Source: Candidatus Peregrinibacteria bacterium UBA1369 | GTDB taxonomy: Bacteria > Patescibacteriota > Gracilibacteria > UBA1369 | DNA: 16,671 bases | NCBI GenBank assembly: GCA_002305925.1 | Contig: DBRL01000019.1 | Location: 4,585-21,255, forward strand | Direction of reading: 5' to 3' | Shown: one piece after another, positions 12,001 to 13,902 of the stretch | Numbering within the stretch: position 1 is the stretch's first letter | How the letters are laid out: each line of letters begins with the position of its first letter | Program-made: the position numbers and the translations under genes | Notes under the pieces: model-generated | What the model saw: only the letters and a program-made list of their open reading frames with translations | The model's database searches: none | Told to the model about the DNA's origin: nothing

Positions 12001-13200
12001 ACCTTCTGTATAGTGCCCAGACCACAGGCCTATCAGAGTCCCGGCGTGTTTACAGACATTCCTTTCAGCGATCTGGGCAATCCATGGTATTTCGCGCCAA
12101 CCAAAGAGGCTTATTTCCAAGGCTTTATTACGGGTTACCGCGGGCTGATCGATCAATACACCGGGCGCACGCCCTTCGCACCGGAAGAGACCATCACCCT
12201 GGCCGAGGCCGTGAAAATCATTCTGGAGGCGCTGGAAAGAGAGGGCATAATAACTCTGGACAAAGTGCCGGTTACCACGCCATATTACGCGGCTTTCATG
12301 CAGGTGGCGCGTGACCTGGAGCCCTATTCCACCGGCAGGGCAGAACTGAAATCGACTTTCCTGCTGACTGCGGAGGAGGCCGCCCAGCCGGAACGCGACC
12401 TCAACCGCGGCGAATTTATCAAACTGGCCGACCGGGTACTGACCGCCTATGACTGCTCACTGCTGGACAGTGATGGCGACGGCATGCCAGATTTCTGGGA
12501 AAAACAACAGGGACTCGATCCCCTGACCGATGATGCCGACGGCGATCCCGACGGGGACGGACTGACCAACCTCCAGGAATTCAAATACGGCACCGATCCA
12601 CTGGAGGCCGATACCGACGGCGGCGGTGTGAAAGATGGGGAAGAGGTGCTGAAAAGACAAACTAATCCGCTCGATCCGGCCGACGACCTGCCGGACAGCG
12701 ACGGAGACGGATTGACCGATGTGGATGAAACCAACAAATACGGTACCGATCCTTTCAAGGCCGATACCGACGGCGGCGGAGTTAACGATGGGGACGAGGT
12801 GCTGATCAACGCCACCAATCCAAACAACGCGCTCGACGACATTGACACGGACGGCGACGGACTGGGCGACGGCGAAGAAAGACTGATTTACAAAACCGAC
12901 TATCTAAACCCCGATACCGATGGGGGCGGAGTCAAGGACGGTGCGGAGGTGTGGCGCGGGACCGATCCGCTCGATCCGGCTGACGATTTGATCGATCCCA
13001 AAGAAAACCTGGCCGACGGCCTCTATGTGATTCCGGCGGAATGCTTCAGCTGTCCCTGCCCCGCAGCCATCGATCACACGGCCGACCTGATACCCGGAGA
13101 CCGTATTCTGGCAATTATTTCCAACAACAACAATAGCCAGATCTTCAGCCAAAGTAATCTGGTGACGATTACGGAAGTCCTGGACCTGAGCGCGCCGTAG
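1..13200 (+). CDS. Giant multidomain surface protein (Ig-like, TSP3, SLH, FG-GAP, DUF11-like, PKD-like), 5' partial
   Basis: The frame is open from base 1 to a TAG at 13198-13200, giving 4399 visible residues with the true start upstream of the window. The GTG at 19 is only the first start-like codon in view and has no convincing ribosome site, so I do not take it as the start. Residue numbers here count from the codon at base 1. Modules in order: Ig-like (~49-165), beta module A (188-362), TSP3 (434-474), SLH triplet (482-712), TSP3 (716-832), four Ig-like (848-1338), FG-GAP (1705-1830), DUF11-like (1906-2015), Gly9 (2135-2143), Cys-rich core (2182-2285), helical and Leu-Pro regions (~2443-3097), lone FG-GAP (3101-3154), Fn3-like and PKD-like (~3180-3590), beta module B (3666-3846), TSP3, SLH triplet (3950-4152), TSP3 (4156-4330). 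These families are typical of exported, calcium-binding, envelope-associated proteins. A role in adhesion or surface architecture is inference. No LPXTG-like sorting motif or C-terminal membrane helix is visible. Confidence 0.95.
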   Translation: MNGKGAVLACPAGGFTDLPNSGPVDTTVYNPVTVVSIPLDLDGNGIPDQADGTIKLSIRLADPAKSTLRTGSNDQLKVIVEGLDKDGRVNTTDSSSEVKLTLTTVQGTAPVATIMGKDTGILASGQATFLLKAGTGSGTVSLQASLVTRSNVRSSQLPVYVTADSIKLMSYRRYNSYQFISGAQAGYSILDGNGNPIADVDPKTGRISVSSADYELRALPAEGEKPLRQAVVAKADSRVMAILYFVVGEGKPIVIDAPQVNYFEEFANLPGARLKDLSAGDSLGLQSVNDEVSLKGNFYIVDASKTANQGRVGMVDRRGNVFTSLPLAVKAGTATDPVVFVIEDGQGNPAFELYAGSRFELITELPYESVKEFFTSAALLLARVTGEELTSNWLGQWLVERRIPRALAQANDTTADDTPLEGQAVDKNRLIIPDSDGDGLNDLEELAIGTDLNNKDSNGNGRTDLQDLLSGIDPRLEGRALFSDLQPAAEGFAEVIKLMRRGIMLADTQGRVRPKDNITREEFIKLDLGGICVICDRFSDKVKELVWKVYSSAPFPDSDIGEEYKYCVAEGKNRGIISGYKAFENVGYYVPKANISRAEATKVILETARQQIESFPDFVVNENLTGKPWYYNYVLTAQKEGFYPRGRFPELDRQDAQGVEDFKKYFDQQIILTGQGLPGGLANSQLMIWLNQPISRVEFAIMVSRFADKYNCLEIDQDGDGLPDNLEKYVYGTSPIDADTDGGGIKDGEEVLRGSDPLDPADDFPTAPTEEKPPVEPVVDPNGDPDGDGLTNALETEIGTDPNDPDTDQGGVKDGTEYLLGTDPLDAGDDSTSGSGSGLEEDGDGAYLSGIEIEPKTIYQLPEDDEAMAGNINTEETDRVPADGESVLYVRATLYGQDGAIKSDDNSSVIKFGFKNPEDGKFAALAPLNVKVKGGVAETVLTSKITTGLPIIIASVEGANYASDERLIDVHALDPAKATIAAVSPIIPSGGQTVTVLKAELRDRNGNLANAGSYTATFDLSHGTLAADAESTDDTASATLAQLENRLDEDKSQPGIQMTSVTGQYELRLTSGAEPEELKARINYQDPLQLAQAGVNNTTADLLNLGAQIFQPGKVTAETAISTRNDLRLAIRPQKLNLRADQRDSTELEVTVENSLGEPLAGFSGQVTLKMLNPKMGAIIDAEKSLPVLAKPLENGRAKFLVRSSLKAGDLVLTATVSGLPMISQKLNSQAYKATEIVLESDKLQVDADPAKIYTVKARLYDTAGNFVKSDNSTLLNFSVDPESAQFVQSISPTQMTATQGEAEFAFRTGTLTGPIRLRAKAKDLLDGTIEIEAVNNFQGRQFREIKPKFLYANLLGAAFGEATTTDYLGGWFVFSGKVQAATTMVTDPKPKVRLAEVTPAGKLIITDSGNLENSLQASGSDRGPVRQILTDLVSQKEILEVSIVPKSQSQIKQILSTEEADLVGETVNVLNLVPENTSYTLQTDENKISLLREGQLAATVGKDAQVILYSPTATLEAEDEVSSSAAVWRVSDLGTPVLRIYLGIGDTTDVKMLASDEKVPNLPGVYLKQLATLPKRSYVQSFSGNSSAAAKGFYYTDESRELDKSQGPGLNYLSLESAAEDDGIGLRGNNKNVLLFAAGNTVGQANLHYASDGGIVLGDPTVRLDNRTEPGTLDKLYSATGFTRDIGKMLLAGNAPIREINPIDFDNDGDKDLLIAHADGTVRLLENQNRGHSYQDRGDFLSFANGIISQAVLDLNDDGWEDLVVATADSCKVGEVCLDAYLNDRGNFVRSNLELDGYSAKNKIYMIRAADMNQDSYQDLVISDDTGNIRVFYARLGQLNRQGSLVGNLGVKINQADNLKEEVFVSYDGMADNQPGQADDKYFEKLVLKGRNAQEDKTLEIKSLLIDAKLGVSSTKKARDLTEPLNVLAEGDEIQYTLTLINSSQTALQNLLVGDIVPENVELDAQSIQCTGCKGELSLVETGVSMRPYLIAGIDLPAKATRTITYRVTVKSLPKVKIAVGQNLSSLYPVKDGYPDIAATPEGNPTGRIVYYYSISKNNATGQVNYGEYVSPDPAQNSTTGYQPAKDSEGKTLGLDLTMFETKNADGVPLAMQHYFDYGSFPGLDLPGGGTNSGGGGGGGGGTVGDSISSLPGVGPLYDGIGSALDKAAEELEGAISMLTCSGGCIPMPINFAFLATGPINMMGVPVGYDPGTPIFGWGAPNPSWVCTGALCYASTGGRIYLSPTLTGKLAMAVCTGPYPVGYGPVPGNCYTIVLPVDPFAGLCDEIAGAMEGALGAANNMIADSSGTIGMSNDGSLADTPTADGKNYTGGFEAASSMGNYGFKVNAKTNIRMPGFPSVLTDWLDNQSSEIINKLTDLPDIYILLPDVMSPFRPAADGDSESAKGISETTQGAKKVGNETVSEKGLRGVLNEINKIPLIAIRPQEVIIKIPSLTPGEIDRFVNDAKQWVEDEKFELERVLAIWKCGPFKEMVPDPAGGVDEDGNPKMVPGYQDGTDAQGNPVIVYGDRPYNQVCDMITLDMTKLIQSVEKNIEIIEGYKQIPRQLLAWRNMLTKYVSQIICYIDAIIQFFVGNISKWLTQANAWVDAVATLVETIATWKLLFDLVIDYQTSCDVCTSSRFSLLELVLKLFAFIPSPPIIPFPKLPDLYLDFSQVQMGINILWPDIKFRPEKIVLPRLPRIVLPDLPVYNFTLPAIPLLPDLTLSLPELPDLPPLTLPALPNLPPPPKIPKLPGAVQATISILKKIFKILCLIKKGFIPTSETVLKTTIEHMTERGLDPLLPFDLGLAFQLPGISYNYVERIVLTVKIDLNKALEFGLIYDTVKYMADKLNAISTNFSAAANSLSKGLESAMATAAEGVNQSLDEAVPEGNAGEKPLLNWLPDEINNQLGLDPLLAAEFNTFAPALAESMAALNTVTAELETTMKQFEKMIEQDFQDIHLVAGTQTLRPNEAAANRTLEELENFDYSGAMLALGSQSGEFEQTRQLAGLRQNLLAFAQENARIDREINLEMSGNGDISRVAMLLAEAPSLAETLEKSGFGAEKLMAAEPKLVAQVPSLNDLVNAGGLPASMQNQPAPKGMFIYNENQQVNEKLISYQEDLSLPNTMNFLDTDNDGDKDLVYSYGNNIYLKENYNKTGSLGQFYGGLPRYFDLETFVPAAQPVRNFKSGFNGNRTVDLRWKAAGGLIGRRGPADGGTGTGYEILIGPRLGGTAHQGVTSDLRSEGLLKLVAINSLAQVSALTTNSLLQPDPNSYNFPASRIHELTASEVNGEVRFDGPEQRVLVAGGQRLAVTGGQQIFAAADSVIKVFENGTERAPRKLAAREMITLPGSFGGKLEIALESGAVTVIDPGTIVENQRLLPGGKIDLNVRYRSLNNGSALIRLPENAYTRVDAGQSMEILVLDNPQKPALTLELENGFHYAVVRAFYRSGFRSLPSQSLLLAPNVCSDRQAPMPLSGPAERQVAIFKKLTIDASKSFDSFGEISSFYLDTDPETDSDGDGDKRNDRNLGRDRNPFVDSSGNGIPYDDLDDPVFEVGPYRDLNTRRVVLNVVDQSGNSSQQEITINIYVPLIFLDESSGKLRFDTEGNSGTVSGSLEPPESAMPLAIIRDRNGVKDLLRTPAADSNGKYFSDQDGKFVVEGLNLKDTVVIRDQNGQIIAEIDPATGRIVLKNPLYSVEALPAEEPLLPTRVVVKDPNGKIIATLFIVSNGLADVAIDGPAADYSAEAVKSFDGVRIKDLTAGKTPSYEINSLATDDQRFPGAVEILDSSNSRRSALLDKAGNFYIYDSRLKLNLKTAADLKEPMIFQVVNQAGEAEAKTTIAEFHITFSSKNPITILDPAQFKLFTEPGEPKGPKFDTDKDGMPDLWEQQYGLDFLNPADAAEDPDNDGLTNLDEYLAGTDPFNTDSDGDGYDDGFEKTFGRDPTSPAVSPFDDVNEDNPYYESIMNFFQRGILSGIPAGNRLQFGFNEPIERAEFAKVMLDTFCIVPRPQAYQSPGVFTDIPFSDLGNPWYFAPTKEAYFQGFITGYRGLIDQYTGRTPFAPEETITLAEAVKIILEALEREGIITLDKVPVTTPYYAAFMQVARDLEPYSTGRAELKSTFLLTAEEAAQPERDLNRGEFIKLADRVLTAYDCSLLDSDGDGMPDFWEKQQGLDPLTDDADGDPDGDGLTNLQEFKYGTDPLEADTDGGGVKDGEEVLKRQTNPLDPADDLPDSDGDGLTDVDETNKYGTDPFKADTDGGGVNDGDEVLINATNPNNALDDIDTDGDGLGDGEERLIYKTDYLNPDTDGGGVKDGAEVWRGTDPLDPADDLIDPKENLADGLYVIPAECFSCPCPAAIDHTADLIPGDRILAIISNNNNSQIFSQSNLVTITEVLDLSAP
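145..495 (+). other. Ig-like (invasin/filamin-type) module 1 of the giant protein
   Basis: About 117 residues of alternating hydrophobic beta-strand pattern. It has a strand with LKVIVEGLDKDGRV, then an SSEVKLTL strand, and a late GQATFLLKAGTGSGTVSLQA hairpin. The same pattern (xDGxxKSDNSS... then GxAExxFRTGTxTGxIxLxA) recurs at 2542-4014, so it is a member of an internal family. Just before it, LDLDGNGIPDQADG (about 115-156) is a DxDxNG calcium-loop type motif. The family call rests on pattern only. Confidence 0.6.
562..1086 (+). repeat. Beta module, copy A (paralogous to 10996-11538)
   Basis: About 175 residues. I do not recognise the family. It aligns by eye with the region at 10996-11538. 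Shared landmarks in the same order are: NGxxIAxxDPxTGRI; then Y-x-(L/V)-x-ALPAE; then VVxK with an A(I/T)L(Y/F)-V strand; a D(A/G)P...Y motif; R(L/I)KDL(S/T)AG; and a NFYI strand followed by a DP/EP-x-(V/I)-F-V strand. Both copies lie N-terminal to a TSP3-SLH-TSP3 block, so this is the first part of a duplicated cassette. Confidence 0.75.
1300..1422 (+). repeat. TSP3-type calcium-binding repeats, block 1
   Basis: Two DxDxDG-type loops: DSDGDGLNDLEE and DSNGNGRTDLQD, each followed by a short helix and a G-T/I-D-P/L turn. This is the bacterial thrombospondin type 3 pattern, expected to bind calcium and act as a stiff linker. It joins beta module A to the first SLH triplet. Confidence 0.85.
1444..2136 (+). 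other. SLH domain triplet 1
   Basis: Three degenerate surface-layer-homology repeats. Repeat 1 starts FSDLQP and ends ITREEFIKL. Repeat 2 has FPDSD, then NRGIISGYKAF, then ISRAEATKVIL. Repeat 3 has KPWYYNYV, a long insertion rich in charged residues, then ISRVEFAIMVSRF. The ITRxEF/ISRxE signatures are the family hallmark. SLH triplets usually bind secondary cell-wall polymers in Gram-positive bacteria; the ligand here is unknown. Cysteines at 1594 and 2134 are matched in triplet 2. Confidence 0.85.
2146..2496 (+). repeat. TSP3-type repeats, block 2
   Basis: Loops DQDGDGLPD, DTDGGGIKDGEE, DPDGDGLTN and DTDQGGVKDGTE alternate with (G/R)(T/S)(D/S)P turns and LDPADD/LDAGDD spacers. The unit of about 50 residues matches that of the C-terminal array at 12466-12990. 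A Pro/Glu-rich spacer (EEKPPVEPV) separates the two halves. Confidence 0.85.
2542..4014 (+). other. Tandem Ig-like modules 2-5
   Basis: Four successive beta-sandwich-like modules, approximately 2542-2910, 2920-3260, 3385-3690 and 3706-4014. The first and last share the landmarks (A)DG/AD-x-A-x-x-Y-x-V-(K/R)-A-x-L-Y and SDNS(S/T)xxxF, followed by a G(V/E)AE strand and a T-(T/G)-P-I hairpin. The third has LTLRADQRDSTELEV-like spacing ending in GRAKFLVRSS. This resembles invasin/Big-type domains found in adhesins. A spacer of about 40 residues (3265-3380) lies between modules 3 and 4. Exact boundaries are uncertain. Confidence 0.6.
4015..5112 (+). other. Unassigned beta-rich region with an internal hydrophobic motif
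   Basis: About 365 residues that I cannot assign to a family. It opens with a hydrophobic stretch (FLYANLLGAAF at 4048-4080, then DYLGGWFVFSGKVQAATT at 4099-4152) that ends in an AxA-like site. It continues as strand/helix alternation to a Ser/Ala-rich segment near 4750-4780, then leads into the FG-GAP repeats. The stretch 4790-5100 (FYYTDES..., VLLFAAGN..., LGDPTVRL) may hold a further degenerate propeller blade, but no DxDxDG loop is visible there. Confidence 0.4.
5113..5490 (+). repeat. FG-GAP/VCBS-type repeats
   Basis: Three calcium-loop blades at regular spacing: DFDNDGDKDLLIA (5113), DLNDDGWEDLVVA (about 5266) and DMNQDSYQDLVIS (5434). Each is followed by the DG/DS-T/N-x-x-(V/R)-x-(L/F) strand typical of FG-GAP propeller blades. 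Blade 2 carries a C-x5-C insertion (SCKVGEVCL, about 5313-5337). Such repeats form part of integrin-like beta-propellers. Three blades are too few for a full seven-blade propeller; an isolated further repeat occurs at 9388. Confidence 0.8.
5716..6045 (+). other. DUF11-like beta-sandwich domain
   Basis: The LNVLAEGDEIQYTLTLINSS stretch, then LVGDIVPENVEL, then a late ATRTITYRVTVKS strand are the usual landmarks of the DUF11 conserved-repeat domain in bacterial surface proteins. A CTGC pair (cysteines at 5911 and 5920) sits in the loop after the PENVEL strand. Function is unknown; these domains usually act as stalk units. Confidence 0.75.
6046..6402 (+). other. Unassigned stretch between the DUF11-like domain and the Gly9 hinge
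   Basis: About 119 residues with no recognised family. It is rich in Gly, Asn, Ser and Tyr, with a GRIVYYYSIS strand near 6140-6170 and a Gly/Pro-rich end (SFPGLDLPGGG) running into the Gly9 segment. It may be the last strands of the DUF11-like domain plus a flexible linker. Confidence 0.4.
6403..6429 (+). repeat. Nine-glycine hinge
   Basis: Nine consecutive glycine codons using a mixture of GGC, GGA, GGG and GGT. The mixed codons argue that glycine is selected at the protein level, rather than arising from slippage of a simple nucleotide repeat. It separates the beta-rich N-terminal part from the Cys-rich and helical central part of the giant protein. Confidence 0.9.
6544..6855 (+). other. 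Cysteine-rich core segment
   Basis: About 104 residues with seven cysteines: CSGGC (6544 and 6556), VCTGALC, AVCTG, GNCYT, and GLCDE at 6853. They are embedded in Gly/Pro-rich turns such as PVGYDPG and PVGYGPVPGN. The even distribution suggests disulfides in an exported protein. I cannot assign a family. The segment is preceded by a predicted helix (ALDKAAEELEGAISML) and followed by one (EIAGAMEGALGAANNM). Confidence 0.6.
6856..7325 (+). other. Unassigned mixed stretch after the Cys-rich core
   Basis: About 157 residues without a recognised family. It begins with a helix, then a Gly/Ser/Asn-rich stretch, then the first Leu-Pro-like strand pair (LPDIYILLPDV, about 7135-7170) and a Lys/Glu-rich segment. 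The Leu-Pro pair foreshadows the larger array at 7960-8262. Confidence 0.35.
7326..7959 (+). other. Helical and hydrophobic region before the Leu-Pro repeat
   Basis: Mostly predicted helix with a short Gly/Asp-rich insertion (about 7489-7590). A strongly hydrophobic stretch at 7726-7788 (YVSQIICYIDAIIQFFVGNI) contains one Asp and one Cys. It is followed by WKLLFDLVIDY and LLELVLKLFAF helices around a CDVC pair near 7897-7908. It could be membrane-associating or a buried helical bundle. Cysteines WKCG, QVCD, IICY and CDVC lie here. Confidence 0.45.
7960..8262 (+). repeat. Leu-Pro repeat (LPxLP-type) segment
   Basis: About 100 residues containing 14 Leu-Pro dipeptides, many spaced every three or five residues (for example VLPRLPRIVLPDLP and LPELPDLPPLTLPALPNLP), ending in PPPPKIPKLPG. 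The codons for Leu and Pro vary, so the periodicity is protein-level. Flanking helices (LLELVLKLFAF before, ISILKKIFKILCLIKK after) frame the segment. No standard family comes to mind. Confidence 0.85.
8263..9291 (+). other. Long helical stretch after the Leu-Pro repeat
   Basis: It starts with an amphipathic lysine-rich helix (ISILKKIFKILCLIKKG). After a short beta patch near 8430-8500 come long Ala/Leu/Glu-rich helices, for example around NTVTAELETTMKQFEKMI (about 8800-8850) and LRQNLLAFAQENARIDREIN (about 9027-9090). Coiled-coil character is likely but was not computed. Family unknown. Confidence 0.5.
9301..9462 (+). repeat. Isolated FG-GAP-like repeat
   Basis: FLDTDNDGDKDLVYSYGNNIYL (calcium loop from 9388) is nearly the same as the first FG-GAP blade at 5113 (FDNDGDKDLL), with the following Gly-Asn-x-(I/V)-x-L strand. 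It stands alone, some 3.9 kb after the earlier set. It may be the last blade of a propeller interrupted by the Cys-rich, helical and Leu-Pro regions. Confidence 0.75.
9538..10389 (+). other. Fn3-like region, apparently interrupted
   Basis: The beginning (QPVRNFKSGF...TVDLRWKAAGG...GYEILIGP) looks like the first strands of a fibronectin type III domain. The end (FHYAVVRAFYRSGFRSLPSQSLLL, about 10309-10380) looks like its last strands. The intervening 200 or so residues form a different beta-rich unit, with VRFDGPEQRVLVAGGQRLAV, LESGAVTVIDPGT and a RLPENAYTRVDAGQSMEI hairpin, possibly a FecR-like fold. Domain identity is tentative. Confidence 0.45.
10402..10770 (+). other. PKD-like domain with a calcium-loop insertion
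   Basis: LTIDASKSFDSFGEISSFYLD at the start and RRVVLNVVDQSGNSSQQEITINI at the end match the PKD beginning (DASxSxDxxGxI) and end (xVxLxVxDxxGNxSxxxxxxxI). Between them lies a DSDGDGDKRNDRN and DSSGNGIPYDDLDD segment resembling TSP3/calcium loops where a normal PKD domain has a short strand connection. Confidence 0.65.
10996..11538 (+). repeat. Beta module, copy B (paralogous to 562-1086)
   Basis: About 181 residues sharing ordered landmarks with copy A: IDPATGRI, YSVEALPAE, VVVKDPNGKIIATLFIV, IDGPAADY, VRIKDLTAG, an NFYIYD strand and PMIFQVV. Unlike copy A it lacks the hydrophobic segment after the module and leads through a short linker into TSP3 repeats. It is preceded by a short unit (VSGSLEPPESAMPLAIIRD, about 10829-10885) with an SNGKYFSDQDGKFVV loop. 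Confidence 0.75.
11623..11844 (+). repeat. TSP3-type repeats, block 3
   Basis: Loops DTDKDGMPDLWEQQYGLD, DPDNDGLTNLDEYLAGTDP and DSDGDGYDDGFEKTFGRDP. The MPDxWE-QQ-GLD form recurs at 12478 in block 4 (MPDFWEKQQGLDP). This is the typical bacterial TSP3 repeat, expected to bind calcium. Confidence 0.85.
11848..12456 (+). other. SLH domain triplet 2
   Basis: Three SLH-type repeats. Repeat 1 is FDDVNED, QRGILSGIPAGN, then IERAEFAKVML. Repeat 2 is FSDLGNPWYFAPTKEAYFQG, FITGYRG, then ITLAEAVKIIL. Repeat 3 is TTPYYAAFMQVARD, then LNRGEFIKLADRVL. Repeat 2 has the clearest consensus (NPWY, GFITGY, F-PEETITLAEA). Cysteines at 12007 and 12454 occupy the same places as 1594 and 2134 in triplet 1. Confidence 0.9.
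12466..12990 (+). repeat. C-terminal TSP3 array
   Basis: Seven DxDxDG/DTDGGG loops in order: DSDGDGMPD, DPDGDGLTN, DTDGGGVKDGEE, DSDGDGLTD, DTDGGGVNDGDE, DTDGDGLGDGEE and DTDGGGVKDGAE. The unit of about 50 residues also carries TDP and LDPADD spacers. At the DNA level 12607-12651 and 12760-12804 match at 41 of 45 bases by my count, showing recent duplication or homogenisation. The array ends shortly before the stop. Confidence 0.9.
12991..13197 (+). other. C-terminal tail of the giant protein
   Basis: About 69 residues after the last TSP3 repeat. It contains a tight cysteine cluster CFSCPCP (cysteines at 13042, 13051, 13057), a hydrophobic strand (RILAIIS) and an Asn-rich NNNNSQ stretch. It is not a sorting motif or a membrane anchor that I recognise, and there is no terminal positively charged tail. 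Its role is unknown. Confidence 0.5.
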
Positions 13201-13206
13201 GCGCGC
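13190..13206 (+). other. GC-rich stem-loop over the giant gene's stop codon
   Basis: GCGCGCC at 13190-13196 pairs perfectly with GGCGCGC at 13200-13206 around a three-base loop (GTA, 13197-13199). The hairpin covers the TAG stop. No run of T follows (the next bases are GTCCGGCAG), so it is not a canonical intrinsic terminator. It might attenuate readthrough or protect an mRNA end. Confidence 0.55.
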
Positions 13207-13220
13207 GTCCGGCAGATTTA

Positions 13221-13229
13221 TGCTAAAAT
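13221..13229 (+). promoter_or_regulatory. Extended -10 promoter candidate
   Basis: TGCTAAAAT fits the extended -10 pattern TGnTAnAAT. The hexamer TAAAAT lies at 13224-13229, in a locally A/T-rich stretch after the GC-rich hairpin. The expected -35 position (about 13201-13206) is GC-rich and does not match. Initiation 6-8 bases downstream would fall within about 5 bases of the next start codon, giving a very short or leaderless transcript. Confidence 0.55.
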
Positions 13230-13231
13230 AT

Positions 13232-13236
13232 AAGGA
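13232..13236 (+). promoter_or_regulatory. Ribosome binding site candidate for the gene at 13240
   Basis: AAGGA ends three bases before the ATG at 13240-13242, a short spacing. It supports that start over later ATGs. If the extended -10 promoter is used, this site would be nearly at the 5' end of the mRNA, so it may act mainly on a readthrough transcript from the giant gene. Confidence 0.5.
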
Positions 13237-13239
13237 AAA

Positions 13240-13902
13240 ATGAAAAAAAGAGAAAAAAACTACAATCGAAAAGTACTTCATCCGCTGGTGATCACCATCA
13301 ACCTGCTGCTGATTTTTGTAATTGCCAATGCTTTCAGTCTGGGAGGCGTGGGGGTGGCCAACGAGACCTCCGTCGGCCAACAGGCCTCGCCGCCCGTGAC
13401 CATTGCCGGCAATAAGGCCGCGGTCAATGAAATCTCTCCCAATCTTTGCGTCTATGAAATAAGCAAATTCGGCGATCAGGAATTCGCGGCCTATTTGACT
13501 TTCATGGAAGAAAATTTCCTCAACAAGAGCCGTACGGCAGATTTGCTGGAGCTGGGTATGCGCCGCTATGAAAAATTCAAGGGTGACATGGTCGGACAAT
13601 TGAACTATCAGCTGACCAGTCAGATTACCAATGCCGCCGCCAATGAGGCCACAGGTGCCGCACAGCTACCCGGGCTGGCCGACTGCGAGGCCAAGGCCAG
13701 GGAATACATTGACAATGCCGCCAAAGTGCTGCAAATGCGGGCGGTCAGCAGCTCCAACATCAAGCAGGCCACTCTGTTCGTGGAAAAATACAAACAGATC
13801 AATGGCAAACTACGCTCCCTCAATCTGGATATGATGAAAATGGTCAACAATATCACCACTTTTGAGCAGAAATTACCCTGTTACCTGAAATCATGCATCT
13901 GA
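13240..13902 (+). CDS. Secreted helical protein of unknown function, 220 residues
   Basis: Not recognised. The N-terminus (MKKREKNYNRK) is positively charged and followed by a hydrophobic stretch (about residues 16-34). A plausible signal peptidase site is VGVA|NE after residue 40. An uncleaved anchor is the alternative. The mature part is mostly predicted helix with four cysteines: C70, C149, C214 and C219. An Ala-rich segment at about 131-142 may be a flexible helix. The end (FEQKLPCYLKSCI) has the penultimate cysteine also seen at the end of the next protein. The ATG at 13240 is chosen because of AAGGA just upstream and the complete signal sequence. The gene overlaps the next by 10 bases (13893-13902), so translational coupling is likely. 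Being secreted and cysteine-bearing like its neighbours, it may be an accessory of the giant protein or of one surface assembly; this is inference. Confidence 0.85.
   Translation: MKKREKNYNRKVLHPLVITINLLLIFVIANAFSLGGVGVANETSVGQQASPPVTIAGNKAAVNEISPNLCVYEISKFGDQEFAAYLTFMEENFLNKSRTADLLELGMRRYEKFKGDMVGQLNYQLTSQITNAAANEATGAAQLPGLADCEAKAREYIDNAAKVLQMRAVSSSNIKQATLFVEKYKQINGKLRSLNLDMMKMVNNITTFEQKLPCYLKSCI

Noticed and set aside
13190..13206. Rho-independent terminator
   Set aside because: The hairpin is good but no T-run follows it, so I list it only as a stem-loop.
12904..13599. 231-codon open frame on the minus strand crossing the intergenic gap
   Set aside because: It overlaps the ends of two supported + strand genes as well as their promoter and ribosome site, and its composition is of shadow type.
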